Shown: one piece after another, positions 51,956-60,210 of the stretch | How the letters are laid out: each line of letters starts with the position of its first letter | Position numbering within the stretch: the stretch's first letter is position 1 | NCBI RefSeq assembly: GCF_000716715.1 | Contig: NZ_JNYJ01000009.1 | Coordinates: 124,001 to 188,000 of the forward strand | Source of the DNA: Dactylosporangium aurantiacum | GTDB lineage: Bacteria; Actinomycetota; Actinomycetes; Mycobacteriales; Micromonosporaceae | Direction: 5' to 3' | Length of the DNA: 64,000 bases | Made by a program: the position numbers and the translations under genes | The notes under the pieces: generated by a model | What the model was told of the DNA's origin: nothing | Database searches by the model: none | The model's input: the letters and a program-made list of their open reading frames with translations, nothing else

Positions 51956-52740
51956 CAGGGACCTCCTCGAGCCTCGTAGCGGTCGCTCAGCGCGTACCGC
52001 AGCAACACGACGTCCTCGATCTGCCGGACGTCCACGAGCGTGGCGCGGCACCCGGCGTTCCACGGGAAGTCGCCGTCGCCGACGAAGCGCGGTGCCCTGG
52101 AGTTGCCGACGAAGAACGGTGCGACGACCAGCTGCGCCTCGTCGGCGAGCCCGGCGGTGAGCAACTGCGTGTGCACGCTGCTGCCGCCTTCGACCATCAA
52201 CCGCCGGATGCCCCGCTCGGCGAGGTCGGCGAGCAGGCCGGACAGATCGATCATGGTACCGGCGTCGACGACCGTCGCGACCCGACCGAGCCGGGCCCGC
52301 AGCGCCTCCATGACCGGCGAGGCGCAGTAGACGATCTTGTCGACGTCGCCGGTGGTGAAGAACGCCGCGTCCGGGTCGAGGTCGCCGTGCGCGGTGAGCG
52401 TGACCTTCGCCGGTGACGGCGGCAGGCCCCGGGCCATGCGCGCGGCGCGCCGGTCCGGGGAGCGTACGAGCAGCCGCGGGTTGTCCTGGCGGATCGTGTG
52501 CGCGCCGACGAGGATCGCGTCGCATCCGGCCCGCACCGCGTCGACCCGGTCGAAGTCGGCGTCGTTGGACAGCAGCAGCCGCGTCTCGGTGGCGTCGTGG
52601 ATGTAGCCGTCGATCGACATCGCGCAGCTCAGCAGCACGTACGGTCGTCGCCCCGCGGCCGCCACGCCGGGGAGCGCGGCAGGTCCGGTGGTCATCGGCT
52701 CGGTCGTCATCGGCTCGGTGGTCATCGGCTCGGTGGTCAT
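51955..52740 (-). CDS. RibD C-terminal-type pyrimidine reductase
   Basis: About 261 residues. It is the reductase half of RibD without the deaminase: RPYVLLSCAMSIDGYIHDAT, CDAILVGAHTIRQDNPRLLVR, RLMVEGGSSVHTQLLTAGLADE. Family members reduce a ribosyl-aminopyrimidine to its ribityl form with NADPH. Together with the GTP cyclohydrolase II gene two steps upstream it could make a ribityl-diaminopyrimidine. The N-terminus has four in-frame ATGs spaced 15 bases apart (Met-Thr-Thr-Glu-Pro repeats); the first overlaps the preceding stop (ATGA), and I annotate from it. Confidence 0.82.
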   Translation of the reverse strand: MTTEPMTTEPMTTEPMTTGPAALPGVAAAGRRPYVLLSCAMSIDGYIHDATETRLLLSNDADFDRVDAVRAGCDAILVGAHTIRQDNPRLLVRSPDRRAARMARGLPPSPAKVTLTAHGDLDPDAAFFTTGDVDKIVYCASPVMEALRARLGRVATVVDAGTMIDLSGLLADLAERGIRRLMVEGGSSVHTQLLTAGLADEAQLVVAPFFVGNSRAPRFVGDGDFPWNAGCRATLVDVRQIEDVVLLRYALSDRYEARGGP

Positions 52741-54422
52741 CGGTTGGAGGGCCCGAACGCGGTCAGGAACCGGTCGCGGAACGCGTCCATCTTCCAGACC
52801 GGCGCCTGCGGGTCGGGTCTGAGGCCGTCCTGCCAACCCCAGCCGGAGATCCGCTCCAGCACGGCCGGGTCGCGGGCGACGATCGTGACCGGTACGTCGC
52901 GGCTGGCGTTCTCGCCGGTGATGACCGGCGCCGGTTGGTGGTCGCCGAGGAAGACCATCACCAGATTGTCGTCTCCGTACGTGCGCAGGTAGGAGATGAC
53001 CACGCTGAGCGAGTATTCGATGGTCTGCCGGTAGTCGGCCCGGACCTGGGCGCCGGTGCGTTCCAGGACGCCGTTCTGCCCGCCGCCGCCGAACGTGGAG
53101 CCGTCGTCGATGCCGCGGTAGTCGACGAGCCGCGGGATGGGCGTCCACGGCGCGTGGCTGGACAGCAGGTCGATCTCGGCGAAGAGCGGCGGGCGGTTCG
53201 GCGCGGTCCGCTCGAGACGCTGGAAGGCCGAGATCGTGTACTGGTCGGGGATCGAGGACATGGCGTACGTCGGGCCGCGGTATCCCATGTTCCGGGAGTC
53301 GTAGATCTTGTCGTAGCCGTAGATCCGGCCCTCCGGCCAGTTGCGGGTGTTGGCCGGCGCGAAGCAGACCGTGCGCCAACCCGCGCGCTTGAACGCGGCG
53401 CTCAACGTGAAGCGGGTGCCCGACGTGAGCTGCAGGTAGCGCTGCTGGTTGTCCACCCACAGCCCGGACTGCAGCGTCGAGTGCGCCAGATGGCTGCCGC
53501 CGCCGGTGGCCGCCGAGGTGAGAAACGCGCTGCGGGCGCCGAACCCGGCCTCGTCGAGCTGCCGCGTCCCCGCGTCGAGCACGGCGGTGACCTGCGGCGC
53601 GTATTCCGGGTTCTGCACCGCGTCGCGTCCGTAGCTCTCGACGAACGTGACGACGACGTCCTTGCCCCGCAACGCGGTGAGCAGCTGCGGGCCGGGCGAG
53701 CCGTGGAACGCGTCGACCGACGCCTCGGCCGCGAACGTCCCTCGGTCGCCGAGATCCTCCTTCACCAGGCGCACATGGTCGTACACCGGACCGGCGGTGT
53801 TGGTGGCGGCGACCGGCACGCCGGTGACGACCTGGACACCGAACACCGCGCAGCCGAGCCACGCCACGGTGCGGATGCTCGTCGCGCGGTGCCGCACCAC
53901 GATGCCGGTGAGGCGAAGGACCGCCAGCGGCACGAGGACGAGCAGGCCGAGGACGAGCACGACGACCCCGGCGACCGCGCCGATCGCGCCCGGCCGGCCG
54001 ATCGAGTCGGACAGTACCTCGACCGCGGGCCCGAACAGCCGCCAGTCGAGCATCGGGTCGAACGGCCGCGCGAACGTCGCGAAGAAGCCCATGTCGAGCA
54101 CCTTCAGGACGGTCAGCAGCGCCAGGGCGACGCCGGCGACGGCGGCGCCGATCCGCCGCGCGCGCCCGGGCAGCAGGAGCACGGCGGCGACGCCGGGCAG
54201 CGCCTCCAGCGGGATGCGGACGAACGGCCGGCCCGGCTGGTTCGGCGCCGCGAGCGCGGCGAGCACCAGCAGCGCGGCGAGCGTCGTCGCGGTCCCCGCG
54301 GCCACCGCCTTGGCCCGGCCGCTCCCGCGAAGCGGCGCGGGGCCGGCCGCGGACCCGGTGGTGCCGCGGCGCCACCGGATCCGCCGCAGCGTCTGCATCG
54401 GCACCTTCATCGCGGTCATCAT
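52737..54422 (-). CDS. LTA-synthase/sulfatase-fold membrane protein
   Basis: A 561-residue protein. About four or five N-terminal membrane helices (residues 40-180) are followed by an extracellular alkaline-phosphatase-type domain: metal ligands in VVVTFVESYGRD, the candidate nucleophile in SAATGGGSH, LSSHAPW, and MVFLGDHQPAP. In this superfamily such enzymes transfer phosphoglycerol or phosphoethanolamine to lipids or glycans. Gram-positive LTA synthases have the same layout. It is coupled by ATGA overlaps to genes on both sides. Confidence 0.8.
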   Translation of the reverse strand: MMTAMKVPMQTLRRIRWRRGTTGSAAGPAPLRGSGRAKAVAAGTATTLAALLVLAALAAPNQPGRPFVRIPLEALPGVAAVLLLPGRARRIGAAVAGVALALLTVLKVLDMGFFATFARPFDPMLDWRLFGPAVEVLSDSIGRPGAIGAVAGVVVLVLGLLVLVPLAVLRLTGIVVRHRATSIRTVAWLGCAVFGVQVVTGVPVAATNTAGPVYDHVRLVKEDLGDRGTFAAEASVDAFHGSPGPQLLTALRGKDVVVTFVESYGRDAVQNPEYAPQVTAVLDAGTRQLDEAGFGARSAFLTSAATGGGSHLAHSTLQSGLWVDNQQRYLQLTSGTRFTLSAAFKRAGWRTVCFAPANTRNWPEGRIYGYDKIYDSRNMGYRGPTYAMSSIPDQYTISAFQRLERTAPNRPPLFAEIDLLSSHAPWTPIPRLVDYRGIDDGSTFGGGGQNGVLERTGAQVRADYRQTIEYSLSVVISYLRTYGDDNLVMVFLGDHQPAPVITGENASRDVPVTIVARDPAVLERISGWGWQDGLRPDPQAPVWKMDAFRDRFLTAFGPSNR

Positions 54423-55045
54423 CCGCCGAACGGTGACACGGCGAACCGGGCGGCCCTGGCCGCCTTCGCCGCCAGGTATCCGACGTTCGCCGGCGACCGG
54501 TACACGCCCGTCGGCACGTGTTCGGTCACCGTCACCCCGAGCCTGGCGAGCTGGTCGGCCTTGTCCGGGTTGTTGCTGAGCAGTGCGATACGGTCGGCGC
54601 CGAGCGCGCCGAGCATCTGCGCCGCGACGGTGTAGTCGCGCTCGTCCTCCCGGTGCCCCAACGCCAGATTGGCCTCGTAGGTGTCCAGCCCGGTGTCCTG
54701 CAACGCGTACGCGTCGAGTTTGGCGTACAGGCCGATGCCGCGCCCCTCCTGCCGCAGGTACAGCACGTAGCCGCCCACCGAGGCGATACGCTCGACGGCC
54801 TCGCGCAGCTGCGGGCCGCAGTCGCAGCGCTGGCTGCCGAACACGTCACCGGTCAGGCATTCGCTGTGCGGGCGGACGAGCGGCACCCGGCCGTCGGTCA
54901 GCCGGCCGAGGCCGAACGCGAGGTGCTCCCGCGCGTCGACGAGACCATGGAACGTGAAGACCCGCGCGGTGGTGACGAACCCGTCGGGAAAGCGGAGCGG
55001 CACCGTCACCTCGGCACGGACCGCGGCGGGCAGGAGTTCAGACAC
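54419..55045 (-). CDS. ribA: GTP cyclohydrolase II
   Basis: A 208-residue enzyme that opens GTP to a diaminopyrimidine ribosyl phosphate. The zinc ligands are in CLTGDVFGSQRCDCG, the catalytic motif is LYLRQEGRGIGLYAKL, and the C-terminal part DRDYTVAAQML-like DERDYTVAAQMLGALG matches. It is a stand-alone RibA without the RibB domain found in the housekeeping bifunctional enzyme of many actinobacteria, so it is likely a second copy dedicated to this cluster. GTG 55045 overlaps the end of the flippase-like gene by eight bases. Confidence 0.9.
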   Translation of the reverse strand: MSELLPAAVRAEVTVPLRFPDGFVTTARVFTFHGLVDAREHLAFGLGRLTDGRVPLVRPHSECLTGDVFGSQRCDCGPQLREAVERIASVGGYVLYLRQEGRGIGLYAKLDAYALQDTGLDTYEANLALGHREDERDYTVAAQMLGALGADRIALLSNNPDKADQLARLGVTVTEHVPTGVYRSPANVGYLAAKAARAARFAVSPFGG

Positions 55046-55970
55046 GGGTCTCCTCAGGACGGTCCCGGGCGCGCCGGGCAAGCACCAGCACGGCGGCTCC
55101 GGGAAGGGTCGACACGAGTACCAGCGCCCCGTACACCATCGCGGTCGCGACACCTTGCGTGGCGCTCAGGCCGGCGGCGCTGAACGCCCATGCGGCGACG
55201 CCTTCGCGGGGACCGAAGCCACCCACGTTCGCCGGCAGCACCATGGCCAGCAGGGCCAGCAACGTCAACGGTATGAGCTGGGACAATGGCGCGGTGGCGC
55301 CGGCCGTGCGCGCCGCCACCAGAAACGTCGCGAGGTTGCCGGCGAGGACCACGGCGGTGGCCACGACGACACCGACCCACTTGCGCCGGGCGATCAGCCC
55401 GTCGCGGATGTCGGTCTTCACGGCACGAAGCGCGCGCAGCCAACGCGCCGGGCCGCGCTCGGGCACGAACCTGGCCAGCAGCACGGCGACGAGCGTCGCG
55501 ACCACCGCCAGCGCGACCACGACCGGCAGGTACCGCCGGATCGGCGACGGGAACGCCAGCAGCACCACGGCCGCCAGGAGCACCGAGATGACCGTGCCCG
55601 CGGCGCGCTCCCACACGACCGCGCGGATGCCGCGGCTCACGTCGCCGGAGTCCTTGCCGTGCCGCACCGCGCGGTGGACGTCACCGAGCACACCACCGGG
55701 GAGCGTCGCGTTCAGGAAGGTGGCCCGGTAGCAGTGGGCGACCGCGGTGCGCAGCAGCAGCCGCACCCCGAGGCCACCGGCGACCAGGCTCCACCGCCAG
55801 GCGCAGGCCCACGTGGTCAGCACGCCGATGCCGAGCGCCGCACCGAGCGCGCCGGCGTCGATCAGGCGCAGCCCGGCGACGAACGGGCCGCTGCCCAGCC
55901 GCCACAGCAGGACGGCGAGGATGCCGGCCCCGGCGAGCGGGTGCACCCAGGACCAGATCGACCGCGGCAC
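55038..55970 (-). CDS. Lysylphosphatidylglycerol-synthase-TM-like (UPF0104) membrane protein
   Basis: A 310-residue membrane protein with about eight helices of the MprF/AglD transmembrane family: AHCYRATFLNATLPGGVLGDVHRAVRHG and MVLPANVGGFGPREGVAAW are its signature regions. Such domains flip or handle lipids and lipid-linked sugars. There is no soluble synthetase domain. GAAGGAGGTGCG precedes the GTG at 55970, which decides the start. Confidence 0.83.
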   Translation of the reverse strand: MPRSIWSWVHPLAGAGILAVLLWRLGSGPFVAGLRLIDAGALGAALGIGVLTTWACAWRWSLVAGGLGVRLLLRTAVAHCYRATFLNATLPGGVLGDVHRAVRHGKDSGDVSRGIRAVVWERAAGTVISVLLAAVVLLAFPSPIRRYLPVVVALAVVATLVAVLLARFVPERGPARWLRALRAVKTDIRDGLIARRKWVGVVVATAVVLAGNLATFLVAARTAGATAPLSQLIPLTLLALLAMVLPANVGGFGPREGVAAWAFSAAGLSATQGVATAMVYGALVLVSTLPGAAVLVLARRARDRPEETRV

Positions 55971-56031
55971 CGCACCTCCTTCGCAGCAGGGGTCTCTTGT
56001 CTGAGGTATACGTACGCGGAGCGCCAGGGGT

Positions 56032-56802
56032 TCAGTCACCGCCGGCGAGGAGGTCGTCGTGGTGGACCACGACCCCGAGCCGTCCCGCGGCCGCCTCGGC
56101 GAGCCGGCGACGACCGTACTCCTGCGCCGGCCCGATCAGGTCCGGTTCCTGCTCACATGCCGCGCCCAGCCACCCGCGCAACCACTCGGCCGTCAGGGCC
56201 GCGTGCTCGGATCCCAGGCGCCAGGGACTGGGCCGGACGAGCACCTCGACGCCGTGCCGGCCGAACGCCTCGACCGTCGCCCCGACCGCGTCCGGCCCGA
56301 GCAGCGTCCGGCCGCCGGTGGTCCGGCGCTGGTGCGCGTTGAACGCCGCCATGACGGCCGCGTCCAGCGGGTCCGGCGGGTCCAGCTCCTGCCGGCCGGT
56401 CACCGAGATGGTGAACAGCGTCGGGACCCCGACGCACGCCGCGACCACGCGCTCGACCTCGTCGGCGGTGAACATGTCCAGCAGCGCCGACGCGGTGACC
56501 AGATGGGCGCCGTCCAGATCGTCCCTGGTCAGCCTGGTGATGTCGCCTTGCCGGACCTGTACCGTCTCGCCGGCCCTTTGGAGCAGGGCCGGGTCGCGGT
56601 CGTGGAGCACCCAGCGCTGCGGTCCCGGCAACAGTGGCGCCAGCCAGCGCCCCATGGAGCCGGTGCCGGCGCCGAGGTCGTGGATCACCAGCTCCGGCCG
56701 GTCCACGAGACGGGCCCGGAGCCGTTCGACGAGCTCGACCGACCGGGCCGCGGCGTCGGCCGGCTCCCGCAGCGCCAGCCACTCGGGTGTCACACTGCTC
56801 AT
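56032..56802 (-). CDS. Class I SAM-dependent methyltransferase of the glycolipid-like cluster
   Basis: A 256-residue protein with SAM motif LVIHDLGAGTGSMGRWLA and acidic residue in WVLHDRDPALL. The N-terminal WLALREPADAAARSVELVER is followed directly by the Rossmann fold, as in small-molecule methyltransferases. Acceptor unknown. Its ATG overlaps the stop of the second mini-cistron, placing it in a coupled series after the glycosyltransferase. Confidence 0.8.
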   Translation of the reverse strand: MSSVTPEWLALREPADAAARSVELVERLRARLVDRPELVIHDLGAGTGSMGRWLAPLLPGPQRWVLHDRDPALLQRAGETVQVRQGDITRLTRDDLDGAHLVTASALLDMFTADEVERVVAACVGVPTLFTISVTGRQELDPPDPLDAAVMAAFNAHQRRTTGGRTLLGPDAVGATVEAFGRHGVEVLVRPSPWRLGSEHAALTAEWLRGWLGAACEQEPDLIGPAQEYGRRRLAEAAAGRLGVVVHHDDLLAGGD

Positions 56803-56888
56803 GCCGCCACCTCCGCTGCGCTCCGGCGTCGGCCTGAGCTGAACCTGTCACATGATTCGCGGCCCGAGCCGCTTCGCTGGCCGCTCAT
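56799..56888 (-). CDS. Mini-cistron 2 (29 residues) between glycosyltransferase and methyltransferase
   Basis: Open frame starting MSGQRSGSGRES and ending RRRSAAEVAA, with ATGA overlaps at both ends and a GGAGGTGG ribosome site for the methyltransferase in its last codons. It is a near copy of mini-cistron 1 with a four-codon insertion. It is probably a translational-coupling relay produced by duplication; a peptide function is unproven. Confidence 0.4.
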   Translation of the reverse strand: MSGQRSGSGRESCDRFSSGRRRSAAEVAA

Positions 56889-56962
56889 GCCGCCACCTCC
56901 GCCGCGCTGCGGCGTCGGCCTGAGCTGAACCTGTCACATGATTCGCGGCCCGAGCCGCTCAT
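56800..56962. repeat. Tandem duplication of a 74/86-base unit spanning start and stop codons
   Basis: The ATGA junction occurs three times, at 56802, 56888 and 56962. The two intervals are 86 and 74 bases, identical apart from a 12-base indel (extra copy of a CAGCGAAGCGGC-like stretch) and two or three substitutions. Each unit carries GGAGGTGGCGGCATGAG, i.e. ribosome site and start. Confidence 0.9.
56885..56962 (-). CDS. Mini-cistron 1 (25 residues)
   Basis: Open frame beginning MSGSGRESCDRFSSG and ending RRRSAAEVAA; its ATG overlaps the glycosyltransferase stop and its TGA overlaps the ATG of mini-cistron 2. The glycosyltransferase itself ends in EVAA, so the duplicated unit contains the end of that gene. 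Confidence 0.4.
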   Translation of the reverse strand: MSGSGRESCDRFSSGRRRSAAEVAA

Positions 56963-57981
56963 GCCGCCACCTCCGTCAACACTGTGGAAACTCGCGCGCA
57001 GGTGTCGGCCCAGCCGGCGAGTGTGGTCCGGCGCGACGCCGCGGACCGGCGCAGCGCCTGCCGGAGCTCGGGTGCGCCGAGCCAGCGGCGCAGCCCGTGT
57101 GCCAGCCCGCCGGCATCGACGAGGAGGCCCGGCACGGAGCCGTCCGGCGCGCGCCCGAGGGCTTCGGGCACCCCGCCGACCGCGGTCGCCAGCACCGGTG
57201 TCCCGCGCGCGAGCGCCTCGGTGACCACCATGCCGTAGGTCTCGCCGTGCGAGGCGAGCAGGAGCAGGTCGGCGCCGGCGTAGGCGGCCGAGAGCTCGGC
57301 GCCGGTGCGCGGGCCGGCCAGCACGACCCGGTCCTGGATGCCGTCGGCGGCCAGCTGCCGGCGGAGCCGGTCGACGAACGCCGGGTCACGATCGAGGGAG
57401 CCGACGCACACGCAGTGCCAGGGCACGTCGGCGACCTCGGCGAGGGCTTCGGCGAGCCGGTCGTGGCCCTTGTGCGGGGTCACGGCCGCCACACACAGCA
57501 GCGCCGTGCCGGCCCCGGAGCCAGGTGCGAGCGGTGCCGGGCGGACGCCGGGCGGTGCGGTGTGGACCCGGTCGCCGGGCAGCGCATAGGACTCGATGAG
57601 CCGCCGCCGGGTCCAGTCGCTCGTGGTGATGATCGCGCGCGCGGTGAGCAGTGCCTCGCACTCCCGCTCGTCATCCAGGGGCAGGTGCACCAGCACGACG
57701 AGGCGGAGCCGTCGCGCGTGCTCGCGCAGCACCGCCGGGACCACCGAGGCGATCAGACCGTCGAGCAGGACCAGGGCGCCGTCCGGCACGTCCGCGAGGA
57801 TCCCTGCCAGGCCGGCCCGCGAGGCGGCGGTCGGCTCGGGCCACGTCCCGGCCGCCGCGTGCTCCCGCACCGTCCACCCCGCGGCGGCCAGGCCGTCGCA
57901 CACCTCGCGGTCGTAGGTGTTGCCGCCGCTCGGTGTCGCTGGATCGTCGATGTCGTTGGGCAGCACGACATGGACGAGCAT
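56959..57981 (-). CDS. GT4-type glycosyltransferase
   Basis: A 340-residue GT-B glycosyltransferase of family 4: N-terminal VHVVLPNDIDDPATPSGGN, the donor-site region LLCVAAVTPHKGHDRLAEAL and the C-terminal EX7E-type motif LLLASHGETYGMVVTEALARG. It would transfer a sugar from a nucleotide donor to the cluster's product. The ATG overlaps the stop of the pterin-synthase-like gene (TGATG). Confidence 0.86.
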   Translation of the reverse strand: MLVHVVLPNDIDDPATPSGGNTYDREVCDGLAAAGWTVREHAAAGTWPEPTAASRAGLAGILADVPDGALVLLDGLIASVVPAVLREHARRLRLVVLVHLPLDDERECEALLTARAIITTSDWTRRRLIESYALPGDRVHTAPPGVRPAPLAPGSGAGTALLCVAAVTPHKGHDRLAEALAEVADVPWHCVCVGSLDRDPAFVDRLRRQLAADGIQDRVVLAGPRTGAELSAAYAGADLLLLASHGETYGMVVTEALARGTPVLATAVGGVPEALGRAPDGSVPGLLVDAGGLAHGLRRWLGAPELRQALRRSAASRRTTLAGWADTCARVSTVLTEVAA

Positions 57982-58379
57982 CAAAGGGACCGCTCGTAGG
58001 CCGCCGACGCGACATGCGACTCGTGCAGGGTGACCTTGATGGTGGACAGTCCGCGGGCGTTGCCGCCGAAGTTGCCCGCCTCGACGCGCTCGGCGAGGCG
58101 GTCGGCGACGAACCGGGCGAGCACCTCGGTCGACGTGTTCTGCCCGGCGAACACCGCCTCGTCGTCGAGGTTGCGGTAGTTCAGCTCGCCGACGACGGCG
58201 GCCAGCTCGTCGCGGGCGCACCCGATGTCCACGACCAGGCCGTCCTCGTCGAGGTCCGGCCGGCAGAACGTGGCGTCGACGACATAGGTCGCACCGTGCA
58301 GGCGCTGCGCGGGTCCGAACACCTCACCGCGGAAGCTGTGGGCGATCATCATGTGGTCACGAACGGTCACGCTGAACAC
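57981..58379 (-). CDS. 6-pyruvoyl-tetrahydropterin synthase/QueD-like protein with altered active site
   Basis: A 132-residue T-fold protein: [76 protein letters not shown] and VTLHESH all match the PTPS/QueD family. However, the zinc motif HGH is HGA here and the catalytic cysteine between the first two metal histidines is missing. It may bind a pterin or pyrimidine without the canonical reaction, or bind zinc differently. GTG 58379 follows GGAGAG; it begins two bases after the dehydrogenase stop. Confidence 0.83.
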   Translation of the reverse strand: MFSVTVRDHMMIAHSFRGEVFGPAQRLHGATYVVDATFCRPDLDEDGLVVDIGCARDELAAVVGELNYRNLDDEAVFAGQNTSTEVLARFVADRLAERVEAGNFGGNARGLSTIKVTLHESHVASAAYERSL

Positions 58380-58381
58380 GG

Positions 58382-59323
58382 TTACTCTCCGTCATAGGTG
58401 ATGAGATGGCACAACGCGGGAAGGTCGCCGGCGGCGAACACGTCGGGCAGGTCGTCGAAGCGCGACGCCCCGGCGATCAGCGCGTCGAACGCGGGGTCGC
58501 GCAACAGCTCCAGGGCGACGGCCATGCGCTCGGCGGACGTCCGGCGCGGGTGGGCGACGGTGCCGACCTGGCTGCTGCGGATCGTCAACCGGCCGGAGTG
58601 GAACGCGCCGCCGAGCCCCACGCTGACCGGTCGGTCACCGTACCAGCTCAGCTCGATCACCGTGCCCTGCGGCGCGAGGAGGTCCAGCGCGCACTGGAGC
58701 CCCTCGGCTGTCGCGCTGGCGTGGATCACCAGGTCCCGGCCCCGGTCGGCGGTCTCCGGCGCGGCGAACTCGACGCCCAGTGCGCCGGCCACGGTTCCGC
58801 GTCCGCTGTCCACGTCGACGAGCTGCACGTGCACCCCCGGAAACCCGGCGACCAGCCTCGCGACGCAGCAGCCGACCGCGCCGGCACCCACGACCGTCAC
58901 CCGGTCACCGACCCGCGGGGTGGCGTCCCACAAGGCGTTCACTGCCGTCTCCACGGTCCCGGCCAGGACGGCACGTTTGGGCGGTACGCCGTCGGGCAGC
59001 ACGTGGACGGCGCTGACCGGCACCACGTAGGCGGTCTGGTGCGGGTACAGGCAGAACACGAACCGACCGTCGTCGAGCTGCCCGACGTTGAGGTAGCCGT
59101 ACTTCACCGGCCCGGGGAAGTCGCCTTCCTGGAACGGCGCGCGCATCACGCCATACTGACTCGACGGCACGCGTCCGTGGAACACCAGCGTCTCGGTGCC
59201 CCGGCTGACGCCGGAGAACCGGGTGCGCACGAGCACCTCCTCCGGGCCGGGTGCGGGCAGCGTGACGGGCCGGATCTCGCCCGCACCCGGCTCGCGGACC
59301 CAGAAGGCCCTCGCGTTCGACAT
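58382..59323 (-). CDS. Zinc-type alcohol dehydrogenase-like (MDR) protein
   Basis: A 313-residue medium-chain dehydrogenase: [33 protein letters not shown] (position of the catalytic zinc cysteine occupied by SRGTE, so zinc binding is doubtful), and the Rossmann motif [15 protein letters not shown]. The structural zinc cysteines are absent. It resembles the dehydrogenases of the threonine-dehydrogenase/quinone-reductase side of the family. First gene of the nine-gene operon; GGGTGGGAGCAG precedes the ATG. Confidence 0.83.
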   Translation of the reverse strand: MSNARAFWVREPGAGEIRPVTLPAPGPEEVLVRTRFSGVSRGTETLVFHGRVPSSQYGVMRAPFQEGDFPGPVKYGYLNVGQLDDGRFVFCLYPHQTAYVVPVSAVHVLPDGVPPKRAVLAGTVETAVNALWDATPRVGDRVTVVGAGAVGCCVARLVAGFPGVHVQLVDVDSGRGTVAGALGVEFAAPETADRGRDLVIHASATAEGLQCALDLLAPQGTVIELSWYGDRPVSVGLGGAFHSGRLTIRSSQVGTVAHPRRTSAERMAVALELLRDPAFDALIAGASRFDDLPDVFAAGDLPALCHLITYDGE

Positions 59324-59404
59324 CTGCTCCCACCCACCCTTGAACCAAATCGCGGCCGTTGACGTATCCCCGGTCAAGGTCGCACATCATGTCACGGAGG
59401 AACG

Positions 59405-60127
59405 GTGCAAACGGTTCGAACCGGTCCGGCACTCGGGTTTCTCGCCCAGGTGGCCCTGCTGGCCGGCCTCGGCGGGACGGCCGGCCTCGGCGGCGCCGGC
59501 TGGCTGGTCGGGACGGCCTACGGCGCCGCGCTGTGCGGCCTGCTCACGTGGGGCATGCACCGCTCGGGTGCGCGCAACCTCGGGCCGGCCGACTGGGTGA
59601 CGCTCGCCCGGGCGGTGCTCGTCGGTGGCGTGGCCGCGCTGACCGCGGACTCGTTCGACGGGCCGGCTCCGGTCCGGCTGCTGGTCGTGCTGACGGCCGT
59701 CGCGCTGGTGCTGGACGGCGTCGACGGTCAGGTCGCACGGCGGACGGGCACCGTGTCAGCGCTGGGCGCGCGCTTCGACATGGAGGTCGACGCGTCGCTG
59801 CTGCTCGTGCTGAGCCTCTACGCCGCGCACCAGGTCGGCGCGTGGGTGCTCGTGATCGGGCTGATGCGCTACGTGTTCGTCGTCGCCACGTGGTCACTGC
59901 CGTGGATGCAGGCGACGCTCCCGCCACGGTACTGGCGGAAGGTGGTCGCCGCGACCCAGGGTGTCGTGCTCGTGGCCGCGAGTGCCGGCGTCGTGCCGGT
60001 ACCGCTGATGGTGGCCGCGTTGATGGTCGCGTTGGCGCTGCTGGTGGAGTCGTTCGGGCGTGACGTCATCTGGCTGTGGGCGCGCCGCCGTCCCGCGGTG
60101 TCGCTCGCGACCCCGCGGTCCCGGTAG
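59405..60127 (+). CDS. CDP-alcohol phosphatidyltransferase
   Basis: A 240-residue membrane enzyme with about six helices and the CDP-alcohol phosphotransferase motif DGxxARxxxxxxxxGxxxDxxxD, seen as DGVDGQVARRTGTVSALGAR followed by FDMEVD. It would attach an alcohol phosphate to a lipid backbone. It is divergent from the nine-gene operon with about 80 bases between starts, so both are likely under common control. CACGGAGGA precedes the GTG. Confidence 0.85.
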   Translation: MQTVRTGPALGFLAQVALLAGLGGTAGLGGAGWLVGTAYGAALCGLLTWGMHRSGARNLGPADWVTLARAVLVGGVAALTADSFDGPAPVRLLVVLTAVALVLDGVDGQVARRTGTVSALGARFDMEVDASLLLVLSLYAAHQVGAWVLVIGLMRYVFVVATWSLPWMQATLPPRYWRKVVAATQGVVLVAASAGVVPVPLMVAALMVALALLVESFGRDVIWLWARRRPAVSLATPRSR

Positions 60128-60132
60128 CGTTG

Positions 60133-60156
60133 CGGGTGAGTACTGCTACTCACCCG
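60133..60156 (+). terminator. Hairpin after the CDP-alcohol phosphatidyltransferase gene
   Basis: Ten-base arms 60133-60142 and 60147-60156 (CGGGTGAGTA/TACTCACCCG) with a CTGC tetraloop, five bases after the stop codon. Confidence 0.6.
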
Positions 60157-60210
60157 GGATGGGTAGGTCGCCGGGTACATTGCCGCTGACCGATGGGCAG
60201 GATCGTCGGC

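Noticed and set aside
56800..56962. Insertion-sequence ends or attachment site
   Set aside because: No transposase or integrase nearby; the repeat consists of a gene junction and keeps the reading frames.
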